NCBI RefSeq assembly: GCF_000380645.1
Contig: NZ_AQXZ01000008.1
Location: 1 to 64,000 of the forward strand
Length of the DNA: 64,000 nucleotides
Reading direction: 5' to 3'
Source of the DNA: Smaragdicoccus niigatensis DSM 44881 = NBRC 103563
Lineage (GTDB): Bacteria; Actinomycetota; Actinomycetes; Mycobacteriales; Mycobacteriaceae
Shown here: positions 16,608 to 25,323 of the stretch, piece after piece
Position numbering within the stretch: position 1 is the stretch's first letter
Layout of the letters: every line of letters begins with the position of its first letter
The notes under the pieces: generated by a model
Seen by the model: only the letters and a program-made list of their open reading frames with translations
Told to the model about the DNA's origin: nothing
Database searches by the model: none
Translations under genes and position numbers: made by a program

Positions 16608-16973
16608 ATGGCTACCAACGTCGGCGACTCTCGAGTATCGCCATTGACTGTGGACGTGACGACGAAAGCGCAGGTCACGGTGCTCTCGGCCGTGGGCGCG
16701 ATCGATCTGGCCACGGTGGAGACGCTCGAAGCCGCGATTGAGAAAGTCATCGAGTCCGAAAATGGTCCGATTGTCGTCGATCTGACGGGAGTCGATTTCC
16801 TGGCTTCGGCCGGAATCGCGTTGCTCGTCGCCACCCACCAGCGCATCGATGACGAGCGCGGACTGGCCGTCGTCGCCGACGGTCCGGTGACCGCGCGACC
16901 GCTCATGCTCACCGGGCTGGACGAGGTGCTGCACATTCACCCGACCGTCGATGCAGCCGTTGCGGCGTATTAG
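16608..16973 (+). CDS. STAS-domain anti-sigma factor antagonist (RsbV-like)
   Basis: 121 residues from ATG 16608, preceded by GGAG; the frame extends upstream to 16524 but that part overlaps the promoter. The STAS core is ALSAVG...DLATVETLEAAI, and the phosphorylatable serine is in VDFLASAGIALL. Such proteins bind an anti-sigma kinase when unphosphorylated and free the sigma factor. It is divergent from the rsbR operon; the ATPase domain of the SpoIIE-type protein is a candidate partner. Confidence 0.85.
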   Translation: MATNVGDSRVSPLTVDVTTKAQVTVLSAVGAIDLATVETLEAAIEKVIESENGPIVVDLTGVDFLASAGIALLVATHQRIDDERGLAVVADGPVTARPLMLTGLDEVLHIHPTVDAAVAAY

Positions 16974-17031
16974 ATCTTGAATTATCCGCTGGCAGTAACG
17001 GATTACCGCGGCGCACTCTAGGGTATTTGCC

Positions 17032-18144
17032 GTGACCGTCCTGCAGAGTCTGCGCCGTTGGCCAGACGTCGAGGCGCCGAATCTGTATGCATTCGACGCT
17101 GCCGACACGTTGCTGCTCGACATCGCCGCCCCCACTCTCGAAGCCGGTGGTCCGGTGGCCATCGTCGGGGACCACTACGGAGCACTCACTCTCGGCGTCG
17201 CCGAGCGGTTCGGATTTCGCGACCTGCGGGTCCATCAGGATGAGTTGACCGGCGAGCGTGCCCTCGATCGGAACGCCGCCGAAGTCGGCTTGGCTGATTG
17301 CTTCACTCATCACCGGCTCGACGCCGAGTTGTTCGACGGCGCGCACGTCATCCTGCTGCGCATGCCGCGGAGCCTGGCCGCGATCGCGGAGATCAGCGAG
17401 CTCGCCGCCAATCACGCAGATCCCGGCGCGACGTTGTTCGCCGCCGGCATGGACAAGCACCTCAGCCGGACGATGAACGAGGTTCTGGGCCGTCGCTTCA
17501 TGACCGTCCAGGGTGGCCTGGGCCGCAAGAAGGCGCGGGTGATCACTGCGACGGGGCCGATGACGGGCGAAGTCACCTTTCCGCAGTTGTCCGAGCTGTC
17601 GGACATCGGAATCCGCGTGATGGCGCACGGCGCTGCCTTCGGGGGCAACAAGCTCGACCACGGCACCCGCTTCCTGCTCGGCTTCATCGACGACATGCTT
17701 CCCGAGGCGAAGATCGCGGCCGACATCGGATGCGGCACCGGCATTTTGGCGACGGTCCTCGCCAAGTCGCGGCGCGATCTGAAGGTCATTGCGGCCGACC
17801 AGTCGTATGCGGCCGTCTGCTCGACCGCAGGGACCGTGGCGGCCAACGGGGTCGCCGGACGGGTCGAGGTCGTGCGTGATGACGCGCTCGATTCCGTCGC
17901 GGAATCCAGCGTCGATCTCGTGGTGTGCAATCCGCCGTTTCACGCCGGCGCGGCCGTTCATGCGGGTGCGGGCATCAAGCTGCTTGAGGGTGCGGCTCGT
18001 GCGCTGCGACCTGGTGGCGAGCTGTGGACGGTGTACAACTCGCACCTGAACTACCGCGAGCAACTGCGCAAGCTCGTTGGGACCACGCGGGTCGTCGGAC
18101 GGAACGGGCGTTACACCGTGACGTGTTCCATACGACGGGGCTAG
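17032..18144 (+). CDS. RsmC/RlmG-like rRNA guanine-N2 methyltransferase
   Basis: 370 residues from GTG 17032. It has the two tandem Rossmann halves of RsmC/RlmG: a degenerate N-terminal half and a C-terminal SAM domain with DIGCGTGILATVLA (about 225-238) and the amino-methylation motif NPPF (about 301-304). It methylates guanine N2 in ribosomal RNA; the exact site is not predictable. A TAGGGT element ends about 8 nt before the GTG, so the transcript is probably leaderless. Confidence 0.85.
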   Translation: MTVLQSLRRWPDVEAPNLYAFDAADTLLLDIAAPTLEAGGPVAIVGDHYGALTLGVAERFGFRDLRVHQDELTGERALDRNAAEVGLADCFTHHRLDAELFDGAHVILLRMPRSLAAIAEISELAANHADPGATLFAAGMDKHLSRTMNEVLGRRFMTVQGGLGRKKARVITATGPMTGEVTFPQLSELSDIGIRVMAHGAAFGGNKLDHGTRFLLGFIDDMLPEAKIAADIGCGTGILATVLAKSRRDLKVIAADQSYAAVCSTAGTVAANGVAGRVEVVRDDALDSVAESSVDLVVCNPPFHAGAAVHAGAGIKLLEGAARALRPGGELWTVYNSHLNYREQLRKLVGTTRVVGRNGRYTVTCSIRRG

Positions 18145-18283
18145 CAAAGAATTCGCGGGTAGAGTCCGAATTGTCGAATTCTGTGGGAACTCAACGGCCA
18201 TCCCGGTCGTTCAACAATCAGAATCGCACGTGCGATCTCGCGGCGTAGCTCGCCGCGGTGCTAACCGAGAAGGGAAAACTACG

Positions 18284-19135
18284 GTGCGCTCCACCAGCAA
18301 CCCGGTATTCCGCAACCTGCCGCAGCAGTCCGGCGGATATTCCGCGTTCGGTTCTGCCGCCGCGGGTGCCGGTTACTACGGTCACCAGCAGGGTTACGGC
18401 CAGCCGCAATACGGCGAATACCAGCAGCAGGCGCCTACGCGCGCCATGACGATCGACGACGTAGTGACGAAGACCGGCATCACGCTCGGTGTTCTGGTCG
18501 TCGCCGCGATCGTTTCGTTCATTCTCTCCGCGGGCAACCCGGGGCTTGCCCCGTTGTTCGTCATCGGTGGTGGACTGATCGGCTTCATCCTCGCGATGGT
18601 CGGTAGCTTCAGCCGCCTCATGAACAACCCGGCGCTCGTCCTGAGCTACGCCGCCTTCGAGGGTCTGTTCCTCGGTGCGATCTCCCACCTGTTTGCGAAC
18701 GTCGCAATCGGTGGAAACGCGCCGAACGGCAGTTCGATCATCATCCAGGCCGTTCTCGGCACGATCGGTGTTTTCGCCGGCATGCTCGTGGTCTACAAGA
18801 CCGGTGCAGTTCGGGTCACCCCGCGCTTCCAGCGCGTGATGTTCGGCGCGCTGATCGGTGTCGTCGTCCTCATGCTCGGAAACCTCGTCGCGAGCTTCTT
18901 CATGGATGGCGGCTTCGGCCTCCGTACGGGCGGCCCGATCGCGATCATCTTCAGCCTCGTCTGCATCGGTCTCGCCGCGTTCAGCTTCCTGCTGGACTTC
19001 GACGCCGCTGACCAGCTGATTCGCGCCGGTGCACCGGAGAAGATGGCGTGGGGCGTGGCCTTCGGCCTCACCGTCACGCTCGTCTGGCTCTATGTCGAAA
19101 TCCTTCGACTGCTGAGCTACTTCAACAACGACTAG
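18284..19135 (+). CDS. Bax inhibitor-1/YccA family membrane protein
   Basis: 283 residues from GTG 18284 with GAAGGGA upstream. The N-terminus (1-50) is a cytoplasmic Gln/Tyr/Gly-rich tail, followed by seven hydrophobic helices and the family end with paired aspartates (DFDAADQLI). BI-1 members are pH-sensitive calcium-leak channels; the bacterial role is unclear. The size and place match Rv1072, the left end of the Rv1072-Rv1086-like series. Confidence 0.88.
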   Translation: MRSTSNPVFRNLPQQSGGYSAFGSAAAGAGYYGHQQGYGQPQYGEYQQQAPTRAMTIDDVVTKTGITLGVLVVAAIVSFILSAGNPGLAPLFVIGGGLIGFILAMVGSFSRLMNNPALVLSYAAFEGLFLGAISHLFANVAIGGNAPNGSSIIIQAVLGTIGVFAGMLVVYKTGAVRVTPRFQRVMFGALIGVVVLMLGNLVASFFMDGGFGLRTGGPIAIIFSLVCIGLAAFSFLLDFDAADQLIRAGAPEKMAWGVAFGLTVTLVWLYVEILRLLSYFNND

Positions 19136-19149
19136 CTGTCGTGAACAGC

Positions 19150-19179
19150 CGACGGCCTCCGGGAAACCAGGGGCCGTCG
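19150..19179 (+). terminator. Hairpin after the BI-1 gene
   Basis: CGACGGCC (19150-19157) pairs with GGCCGTCG (19172-19179), with further pairs toward a GAAA-type loop, and is followed by TTG. It lies 14 nt after the stop codon. Confidence 0.65.
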
Positions 19180-19253
19180 TTGATCCGGCTGACATGCCAA
19201 CATGTGGCATCAGCCGCCCACCATGTGGACGATCGACGGTACCGTGCATCCAG

Positions 19254-19291
19254 TGCCGTAGAGAGCGCCTGATCAGGTGCTCTCTACGGCA
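19254..19291. terminator. 38-bp near-perfect palindrome between convergent genes
   Basis: Arms TGCCGTAGAGAGC (19254-19266) and GCTCTCTACGGCA (19279-19291) are perfectly complementary. The centre holds the palindrome CCTGATCAGG, giving an almost unbroken 19-bp stem. It sits in the 294-bp gap between the BI-1 gene (+) and the GDSL esterase (-). The rest of that gap holds the terminator at 19150 and an imperfect hairpin at 19186-19214. No gene is seen there. Confidence 0.6.
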
Positions 19292-19429
19292 GGCTATGAA
19301 CCTGACCTCGGTATTCGATGCTTGAATCGGCAAGCGATGCATTCTTCTGACGTCCAACTCACCGATGTCCGGCGGACGCTCGTCCGGCCGCCATTCTGCA
19401 ACACACCCTGGCTGCGTGAACTCCTACCA

Positions 19430-20344
19430 TCAACCAGCCGAGGTGAAGAACCGGGTAAGTCGCGTACTGACCTTCTTCTCCTCAACGTGCGGCGAGCGTT
19501 CGGGCACCTGCGGGAGTGGGCCACCGGCCCAGACGCCGAGCGCCGACGCGAGTACCGGGAGCAGTAGATTGGCAGCCCGCTCGTACCCTGCGGCCGACGG
19601 ATGGAAGCCGTCGGCGGAGAACATCTGATCCGGAGCGGCGAGGAATTCGGGCGAGAGCAGGTCGGCGAGGGCGACGGGGTGTCCACCGGCCTCGAGGACC
19701 TCGTGCGCCTGGGCCTTCGCCAGGCGAAGTCCATACTCGCGGAGCACGGCGCGCAGCGGTTGCGGGATGGCGCCGACGGTGCCCAGGTCAGGGCATGTGC
19801 CAACCACCACGACCGACCCGGCCCGGCGCAGGCGATCGACCGTCTCGCCCAGGCGCTCGGCGGAACGATGGACGGAGTGCTTCTTCGTCACGTCGTTGGC
19901 GCCGATGAAGATGACAGCGGCGTCGGGCGCCGTGCCGGCCACGAACATCGCGTCGACCTGTCCTCGGAGTCCCTTCGACGTGGCACCGCAGATTGCCTTC
20001 GTGCTGAGCCGGATGCGCTTTCCGGACTCGTCCGCGAGAGCCCTGGCGATCAGGACGCCGGGAACTTCCTCGGGGCTGATGCAGCCGAGCCCGGCGGCGG
20101 TCGAGTCGCCGAAGATCATGAGGTGCAGGTCGTATGCGACGCCGAGTCGGTAGGGCAGGGGATCACCGCCGGCAGGCAAGTAGACGCCGTCGGCTTCGGG
20201 TGGCTTGGTCGTGTCGCGGCCGATCCGCTTTCGCGCGACCGCGGCCTGGGAGTTGAGGTGTCGATACGCTCGACGCGCGCTCTGACCGGCGACAACGGTT
20301 GCCGTTCCGGTGAGCGCTGCAGTTCGCCAGCCTGGAGTGGGCAT
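19430..20344 (-). CDS. SGNH/GDSL-type esterase (Rv1075c-like)
   Basis: 304 residues from ATG 20344. The block I nucleophile motif is FGDSTAAG (about 77-84), block III is GANDVT, and block V is DGFHPS with the catalytic Asp-x-x-His. The first 40 residues contain a hydrophobic stretch (LTGTATVVAG), a likely anchor or signal, so an extracytoplasmic esterase is expected. It is divergent from cbs, as Rv1075c is near Rv1077. Confidence 0.87.
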   Translation of the reverse strand: MPTPGWRTAALTGTATVVAGQSARRAYRHLNSQAAVARKRIGRDTTKPPEADGVYLPAGGDPLPYRLGVAYDLHLMIFGDSTAAGLGCISPEEVPGVLIARALADESGKRIRLSTKAICGATSKGLRGQVDAMFVAGTAPDAAVIFIGANDVTKKHSVHRSAERLGETVDRLRRAGSVVVVGTCPDLGTVGAIPQPLRAVLREYGLRLAKAQAHEVLEAGGHPVALADLLSPEFLAAPDQMFSADGFHPSAAGYERAANLLLPVLASALGVWAGGPLPQVPERSPHVEEKKVSTRLTRFFTSAG

Positions 20345-20428
20345 GGACCGATGACCTTCCGTGCGAAGGGATGCCCCTAAAAGGTTACCTAGCTGACGGC
20401 CTTCCGGGGCGTCTGGAAACATAGAGGT

Positions 20429-21820
20429 ATGCGCATCGCTGACCACGTCGTGGATCTGATCGGCAACACCCCGCTCGTCAAGCTGAACTCGGTCACCGAG
20501 CAGGGCATGGGAATCGTGGCCGCGAAGCTCGAATACCTGAACCCTGGTGGCAGCAGCAAGGACCGCATCGCGGTCAAGATGGTCGAGGCCGCCGAGGCAT
20601 CCGGCCAGCTCAAGCCGGGTGGGACGATCGTCGAGCCGACGTCGGGCAACACCGGTGTCGGCCTTGCGCTGATCGCTCAGAAGAAGGGCTACAAGTGCAT
20701 TTTCGTATGCCCGGACAAAGTGAGCCTCGACAAGCAGAACGTGCTGCGCGCGTACGGCGCTGAGGTTGTCGTATGCCCGACGGCGGTGCCGCCGGAGCAC
20801 CCGGACTCGTACTACAACGTCTCGGACCGACTGGTTCGCGAGACCCCGGGCGCCTGGAAGCCGGACCAGTATTCGAACCCGAACGGCCCGGCGAGTCACT
20901 ACGAGACGACCGGACCCGAGATCTGGGCGGACACCGACGGCAAGATCACGCACTTCGTTGCTGGTGTGGGCACCGGTGGCACGATCACCGGCGTCGGCCG
21001 CTACCTCAAGGAGCAGTCGGGCGGTGCGGTGAAGATCATCGGCGCTGACCCGGAGGGCTCGGTCTACTCGGGTGGCACCGGCCGTCCGTACCTCGTCGAA
21101 GGCGTCGGTGAGGACTTCTGGCCGAGCGCCTACGACCCGTCGGTCGTCGACGAGGTCATCGCCGTCTCGGACGCTGACTCATTCGACATGACGCGTCGCC
21201 TCGCGCGGGAAGAGGGCCTGCTCGTCGGCGGATCGTGCGGTATGGCGGTCGTCGCGGCGCTTCGGGTTGCCGAGCGTGAGGGACCGGACGCGGTTGTCGT
21301 CGTGTTGCTCCCGGACGGTGGCCGCGGCTACCTGTCGAAGATCTTCAACGATGACTGGATGTCGTCGTATGGCTTCCTGCGGTCGCGTCTGGATGGAAAG
21401 GCCGAGGAGAAGCGCGTGTCGGACGTCCTTAAGGGCAAGTCCGGCGCGCTCCCGGATCTCGTCCACACGCACCCGACCGAGACCGTGCGCGACGCGGTGG
21501 AGATCCTGCGCGAGTACAGCGTCTCGCAGATGCCTGTCGTCCTGGCCGAACCTCCGGTCATGATGGGTGAGGTCCGCGGCTCGGTGTCCGAGCGCGACCT
21601 GCTCAGCGCGGTGTTCGAAGGTCGCGCGAAGCTGACCGACCAGGTGTCCAAGCACATGAGTCCGCCGCTGCCGCTCATCGGCGCTGGTGAGACGGTCTCC
21701 GTTGCGCAGAAGGCACTGGCCGAATCGGACGCGCTCATGGTCGTCGACGACGGTAAGCCGATCGGTGTCATCACGCGGCACGACCTGCTGGGCTTCGTCA
21801 GCGGACGCCCGGAACGGTAG
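20429..21820 (+). CDS. cbs: Cystathionine beta-synthase
   Basis: 463 residues, almost the length of Rv1077. PLP-dependent condensation of serine (or acetylserine) with homocysteine. The PLP lysine is in GGSSKDRIAVKM (about 40-51), the phosphate and carboxylate loop is TSGNTGVG, and GTGGTITG follows near 180. Two C-terminal CBS domains (about 335-460) are present. With metB about 18 kb away it gives transsulfuration in both directions. In M. tuberculosis the two genes are separated by a single gene. Confidence 0.95.
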   Translation: MRIADHVVDLIGNTPLVKLNSVTEQGMGIVAAKLEYLNPGGSSKDRIAVKMVEAAEASGQLKPGGTIVEPTSGNTGVGLALIAQKKGYKCIFVCPDKVSLDKQNVLRAYGAEVVVCPTAVPPEHPDSYYNVSDRLVRETPGAWKPDQYSNPNGPASHYETTGPEIWADTDGKITHFVAGVGTGGTITGVGRYLKEQSGGAVKIIGADPEGSVYSGGTGRPYLVEGVGEDFWPSAYDPSVVDEVIAVSDADSFDMTRRLAREEGLLVGGSCGMAVVAALRVAEREGPDAVVVVLLPDGGRGYLSKIFNDDWMSSYGFLRSRLDGKAEEKRVSDVLKGKSGALPDLVHTHPTETVRDAVEILREYSVSQMPVVLAEPPVMMGEVRGSVSERDLLSAVFEGRAKLTDQVSKHMSPPLPLIGAGETVSVAQKALAESDALMVVDDGKPIGVITRHDLLGFVSGRPER

Positions 21821-21835
21821 AAATCTGCGCGCGAG

Positions 21836-21862
21836 TGTCGATTGCGCAGACCTTCGATCGTC
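21836..21862 (+). promoter_or_regulatory. ECF42-type promoter of the DGPF gene
   Basis: TGTCGA (21836-21841), 17 bp, then CGTC (21859-21862) fits the promoter described for ECF42 sigma factors (TGTCGA at -35, CGTC-like at -10). It precedes the DGPF gene whose partner sigma factor is encoded next, implying autoregulation. Confidence 0.55.
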
Positions 21863-21909
21863 ATCGTGATGTCCGGACCTCAAGCCGGGCTCGATGAAAG
21901 GAAAAGATC

Positions 21910-22299
21910 ATGCGCTACGCACTCGTTCTCAACCACGCTGAACCGGCACCCGGCGACATCCCGGAGGAAGCCATCCAGCAGACCCAGGCGGCATTCTCCC
22001 GGTATGCCGACGACCTGGTTTCGTCAGGTGTGCTGATCGGCGCGGACATCCTGCGGCCGAGCTCGGCGACCACCCAGGTGACCCTGCGGGACGGCACGCT
22101 CAAGGTTCAGGACGGCCCGTTCGTGGAATCGAAGGAGATGCTCGCGGGCGTCTTCGTCATCGATGTGCCGGATCTCGATGCCGCACTCGCCTGGGCGGAG
22201 AAGTGCCCGGCGGCCCAGTTCGGGGTCATCGAAGTGCGGCCCGTCGCGACCGCGATCATCGATGGTGAGTGGTCGGATCCGTGCCGTCTCAAGAGCTGA
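21910..22299 (+). CDS. YCII-related DGPF-domain protein
   Basis: 129 residues. YCII-like ferredoxin-fold protein with the diagnostic motif [15 protein letters not shown] (about 57-71). DGPF proteins are consistently encoded beside ECF42 sigma factors and are their main target; their biochemical activity is not known. GAAAGGAAAAG precedes the ATG. The end overlaps the sigma factor start by about 30 bp. Confidence 0.87.
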   Translation: MRYALVLNHAEPAPGDIPEEAIQQTQAAFSRYADDLVSSGVLIGADILRPSSATTQVTLRDGTLKVQDGPFVESKEMLAGVFVIDVPDLDAALAWAEKCPAAQFGVIEVRPVATAIIDGEWSDPCRLKS

Positions 22300-23492
22300 G
22301 GTCCGCGGTATCGGCGGTGGTGAGCCGGTCGTACGGTCGGCTCATCGCGCTGCTCGCCGCGCCCACGCGCGACCTCGCGGCCGCCGAAGATGCGCTGTCG
22401 GATGCGTTGGAGCGTGCACTCGTGAAATGGGCGGACGACGGGATTCCCGACAACCCAGAAGCGTGGCTGCTGACCGTGGCCCGCAATCGGCTTCGAGATT
22501 CGTATCGATCAGCGGCTTATCGCACGTCGGTCGAGCTCGAGGACGACGTCGAGGCGGCCGAACCTGCGGTGGTGAGCGATCGCCGGCTCGAGTTGATGTT
22601 CGTCTGCGCGCACCCCGCGATCGATCCGGGTATCCGGACACCGCTCATGCTGCAGACCGTGCTCGGCCTCGAGGCAGTGCAGATCGCGGGAGCGTTCGCG
22701 ATTCCGACGTCGACGATGGCGCAACGCCTGGTGCGGGCGAAGCGCAAGATCCGCGACGCCGGAATTCCGTTCGTCGTGCCCGGGGCTGATGCGCTCCCGG
22801 GACGGCTCAATGCGGTCCTCGAAGCGGTGTACGGCGCGTTCGCGATCGACTGGCAGGGCATCGCCGGAATCACCGAACGCGACGGACTCGCCGCGGAGGC
22901 GCTCTATCTCGCGCGGACGCTCGTGGAATTGATGCCCTCGGAACCCGAGGTCTTGGGGCTCGCCGCGCTGATCGCACTGTCCAATGCGCGGGCCCGGGCC
23001 CGAATTCGGGACGGGGTTCTGGTCCCGGTGGGCGAGCAGGATGTCGAAGCCTGGGATGCGGAACTGATCACCGACGGTGAGGCCTGGCTCGCGCGGGCCC
23101 ATCGCGTCGGGCGTCCGGGTCGATTCCAGTTCGAGGCGTCGGTGCAGTCGGTGCACTGCAATCGAAAGGCTTCCGGGCGAACCGACTGGGCTGCGCTGGA
23201 GACGATCTATCGCGCACTTGTTGCGACTGAGCCGACGCTCGGATCGCAGGTTTCGCTCGCGATCGTGGCGGGGGAGCGTCACGGCGCCGATGCGGGGCTT
23301 GCGCTGCTCGATATCCCCGGTGCCGACCGATTCCAGCCGACGTGGGCGGCGCGTGCGCATCTGCTTCGGGGTGCCGGTCGGATCGCGGAGGCGATGGAGG
23401 CCTATGACAAGGCGATCGGCCTGACTGTCGATGCGCCGATGCGCCGGTTTCTCATCGCGAAGCGGGATGGGATTCATGCAAGGCCTGCGTGA
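22269..23492 (+). CDS. ECF sigma factor, ECF42 group
   Basis: 407 residues from GTG 22269 (GTG 22281 also possible). Sigma region 2 (about 15-80, with [13 protein letters not shown]), region 4 (about 110-165, with [28 protein letters not shown]) and a long C-terminal extension (about 185-405) with TPR-like helices. In ECF42 factors this extension is needed for activity and replaces an anti-sigma factor. Gene order DGPF-sigma and the matching promoter support the group. The 3' end overlaps the convergent hypothetical gene by 41 bp. Confidence 0.88.
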   Translation: MVGSVPSQELRSAVSAVVSRSYGRLIALLAAPTRDLAAAEDALSDALERALVKWADDGIPDNPEAWLLTVARNRLRDSYRSAAYRTSVELEDDVEAAEPAVVSDRRLELMFVCAHPAIDPGIRTPLMLQTVLGLEAVQIAGAFAIPTSTMAQRLVRAKRKIRDAGIPFVVPGADALPGRLNAVLEAVYGAFAIDWQGIAGITERDGLAAEALYLARTLVELMPSEPEVLGLAALIALSNARARARIRDGVLVPVGEQDVEAWDAELITDGEAWLARAHRVGRPGRFQFEASVQSVHCNRKASGRTDWAALETIYRALVATEPTLGSQVSLAIVAGERHGADAGLALLDIPGADRFQPTWAARAHLLRGAGRIAEAMEAYDKAIGLTVDAPMRRFLIAKRDGIHARPA

Positions 23493-24039
23493 TCGCCCGG
23501 ATCTCGTCGCGGCTCGGGACGATGGCCACGACGTCCAATTCAGCGCCGAGATTGGCGGCGGCGCGCAGTTTGTGGTGACCGTCGAGCAGGAAGTGGACGA
23601 GGTTGTCTTCGCCGACGTAATCGCAGTCGTCGGTGCCTTCCACTCTGTGTGACCTCGAGTCGAGGACGCCGAGGCTCACTGCGGTCGGAACGGTCCCCTC
23701 GCGGATCTTCTGTTCGTAGAAGAGAACCTGGGATTCGTCGAGCTGAACTGGGCCGATGGGAATGACGTACTCGTTGGCAACGTCTTCCTCGTCGAGCAGA
23801 GTGGTGTTTGTCAGGTACCGATCGTTCGGTGTCAGAGAGGGGCTGATTCGGAGCAGGAATACGTCGTAATCGCCTTCGGCAAGCAAACTTCCGTAGATGT
23901 CGAGCAGTTCGGCGTCGACGGTGTCGAGGCCGTTCGCCAGGCGCAGCGCGAGGTCTTCCCACTGCGTTAGTTCGGGTGCCTGCCGCCACCGCTTGAACAC
24001 GAACTCGCACGTCGAGCAGAGCGGGCCGGCCGACAGCAC
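23452..24039 (-). CDS. Conserved hypothetical protein with DGHHKLRAA motif
   Basis: 195 residues from GTG 24039. It has [11 protein letters not shown] near the start, an acidic central region, and [27 protein letters not shown] near the end, which resembles the GHHR-type motif of ParB/Srx-fold proteins. The same frame reads protein-like for about 37 codons further upstream (to 24152) but has no ATG, GTG or TTG there, so the true start is uncertain. It follows the glutaryl-CoA dehydrogenase gene. Function unknown. Confidence 0.6.
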   Translation of the reverse strand: MLSAGPLCSTCEFVFKRWRQAPELTQWEDLALRLANGLDTVDAELLDIYGSLLAEGDYDVFLLRISPSLTPNDRYLTNTTLLDEEDVANEYVIPIGPVQLDESQVLFYEQKIREGTVPTAVSLGVLDSRSHRVEGTDDCDYVGEDNLVHFLLDGHHKLRAAANLGAELDVVAIVPSRDEIRAITQALHESHPASR

Positions 24040-24152
24040 GGGTTGGCCGTCGACGACGAGTTCGAAGATGAACTCGTGAGAATCACTGCGCTCGATGGTG
24101 ACTGACGCCTTCTGTACCCCCAGTCGGATGCCGAGTCGCTGGTTGCGAATGG

Positions 24153-25319
24153 TCAGCGGAACGCGCTTTCGCCGGTGAGCGACTGACCGACGACGAGTTG
24201 GTGCACCTCGGCGGTGCCCTCATAGGTGAGAACCGATTCGAGGTTGTTCGCATGCCGCATGACCGGGTAGTCGAGGGTGATGCCGTTCGCGCCGAGGATC
24301 GTGCGACATTCGCGCGCGACTCGAATGGCGGTCCGGGTGTTGTTGAGCTTTCCGACGCTGACCTGCTCGGGCCGGATGACGCCCTGGTCTTTGAGACGGC
24401 CCAGGTGGACCGCCAGGAGCATGCCGTTGCCGATGTCGACGGCCATGTCGGCGAGTTTGGCCTGCGTGAGTTGGTAACCCGCCAAGGGCTTTTCGAAGAC
24501 TTCACGCGTCTTGGAGTAGGCGACCGCCGATTCGAGACAGTCACGTGCGGCACCGATCGAACCGAAGATGATGCCGAAGCGGGCCTCGGACAGGCAGCCG
24601 AGGGGAGAGGCGAGTCCGCGCGATTCCGGCAGGATCGCGTCGGCGGGGAGAACGACGTCGTCGAACGACAGTTCCGCGGTGATGGACGCGCGCAACGACA
24701 ACTTGCGGTGCATTTCGTTGGCACTGAAGCCGGGGCAGTCGGTGGGAACGAGGAAGCCGCGGATCCGGTCGTCGGTCTGCGCCCAGACGATCGCGACGTC
24801 GGCAACGGTGCCGTTCGTGATCCACATCTTTGAGCCGTTCAAGACCCAGTCGGTGCCCTTGCGGGTCGCACGGGTGCGCATCCCGCCGGGGTTCGAACCG
24901 AAGTCCGGTTCGGTGAGGCCGAAGCAGCCGATCTTCGTGCCGGCGGCCATATCCGGAAGCCACTGCTGCTTCTGTTCTTCGCTGCCGTACTTGTGGATCG
25001 CGGTCATGGACAGCGATCCCTGCACAGACATCAGGCTGCGCGCGCCGGAGTCGGCCGCCTCTATCTCCAGGCACGCCAGGCCATAAGCCGTGGCCGACAT
25101 ACCCGGACAGCCGTAGCCGTCGAGGTGCATGCCGAGCAGGCCGAGGTTGCCGAATTCGGGGGCCAGTTCACGTACCGGGAACGTCCCGTTCTCGAACCAC
25201 TCGGCGAGGTTGGGGCGCAGCGTCGAATCGGCGAATTTCCTCACGGTGGAACGTATTTCGCGTTCCTCGTCGTTCAGGAGAGAGTCGAAAGCGAAGAGTT
25301 CCTCAACACTGCTGGCCAT
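24153..25319 (-). CDS. Glutaryl-CoA dehydrogenase-like acyl-CoA dehydrogenase
   Basis: 388 residues from ATG 25319. FAD acyl-CoA dehydrogenase with CFGLTEPDFGSNPGG, KMWITNG, and the base-bearing LTYEGTAEVHQ near the C-terminus. ARSLMSVQGSLSM carries the RSxMSVQ signature of glutaryl-CoA dehydrogenases, which oxidise and decarboxylate glutaryl-CoA to crotonyl-CoA in lysine and tryptophan breakdown. It starts 4 nt after the FAD oxidoreductase stop, an odd operon partner. Confidence 0.83.
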   Translation of the reverse strand: MASSVEELFAFDSLLNDEEREIRSTVRKFADSTLRPNLAEWFENGTFPVRELAPEFGNLGLLGMHLDGYGCPGMSATAYGLACLEIEAADSGARSLMSVQGSLSMTAIHKYGSEEQKQQWLPDMAAGTKIGCFGLTEPDFGSNPGGMRTRATRKGTDWVLNGSKMWITNGTVADVAIVWAQTDDRIRGFLVPTDCPGFSANEMHRKLSLRASITAELSFDDVVLPADAILPESRGLASPLGCLSEARFGIIFGSIGAARDCLESAVAYSKTREVFEKPLAGYQLTQAKLADMAVDIGNGMLLAVHLGRLKDQGVIRPEQVSVGKLNNTRTAIRVARECRTILGANGITLDYPVMRHANNLESVLTYEGTAEVHQLVVGQSLTGESAFR

Positions 25320-25323
25320 GCAG

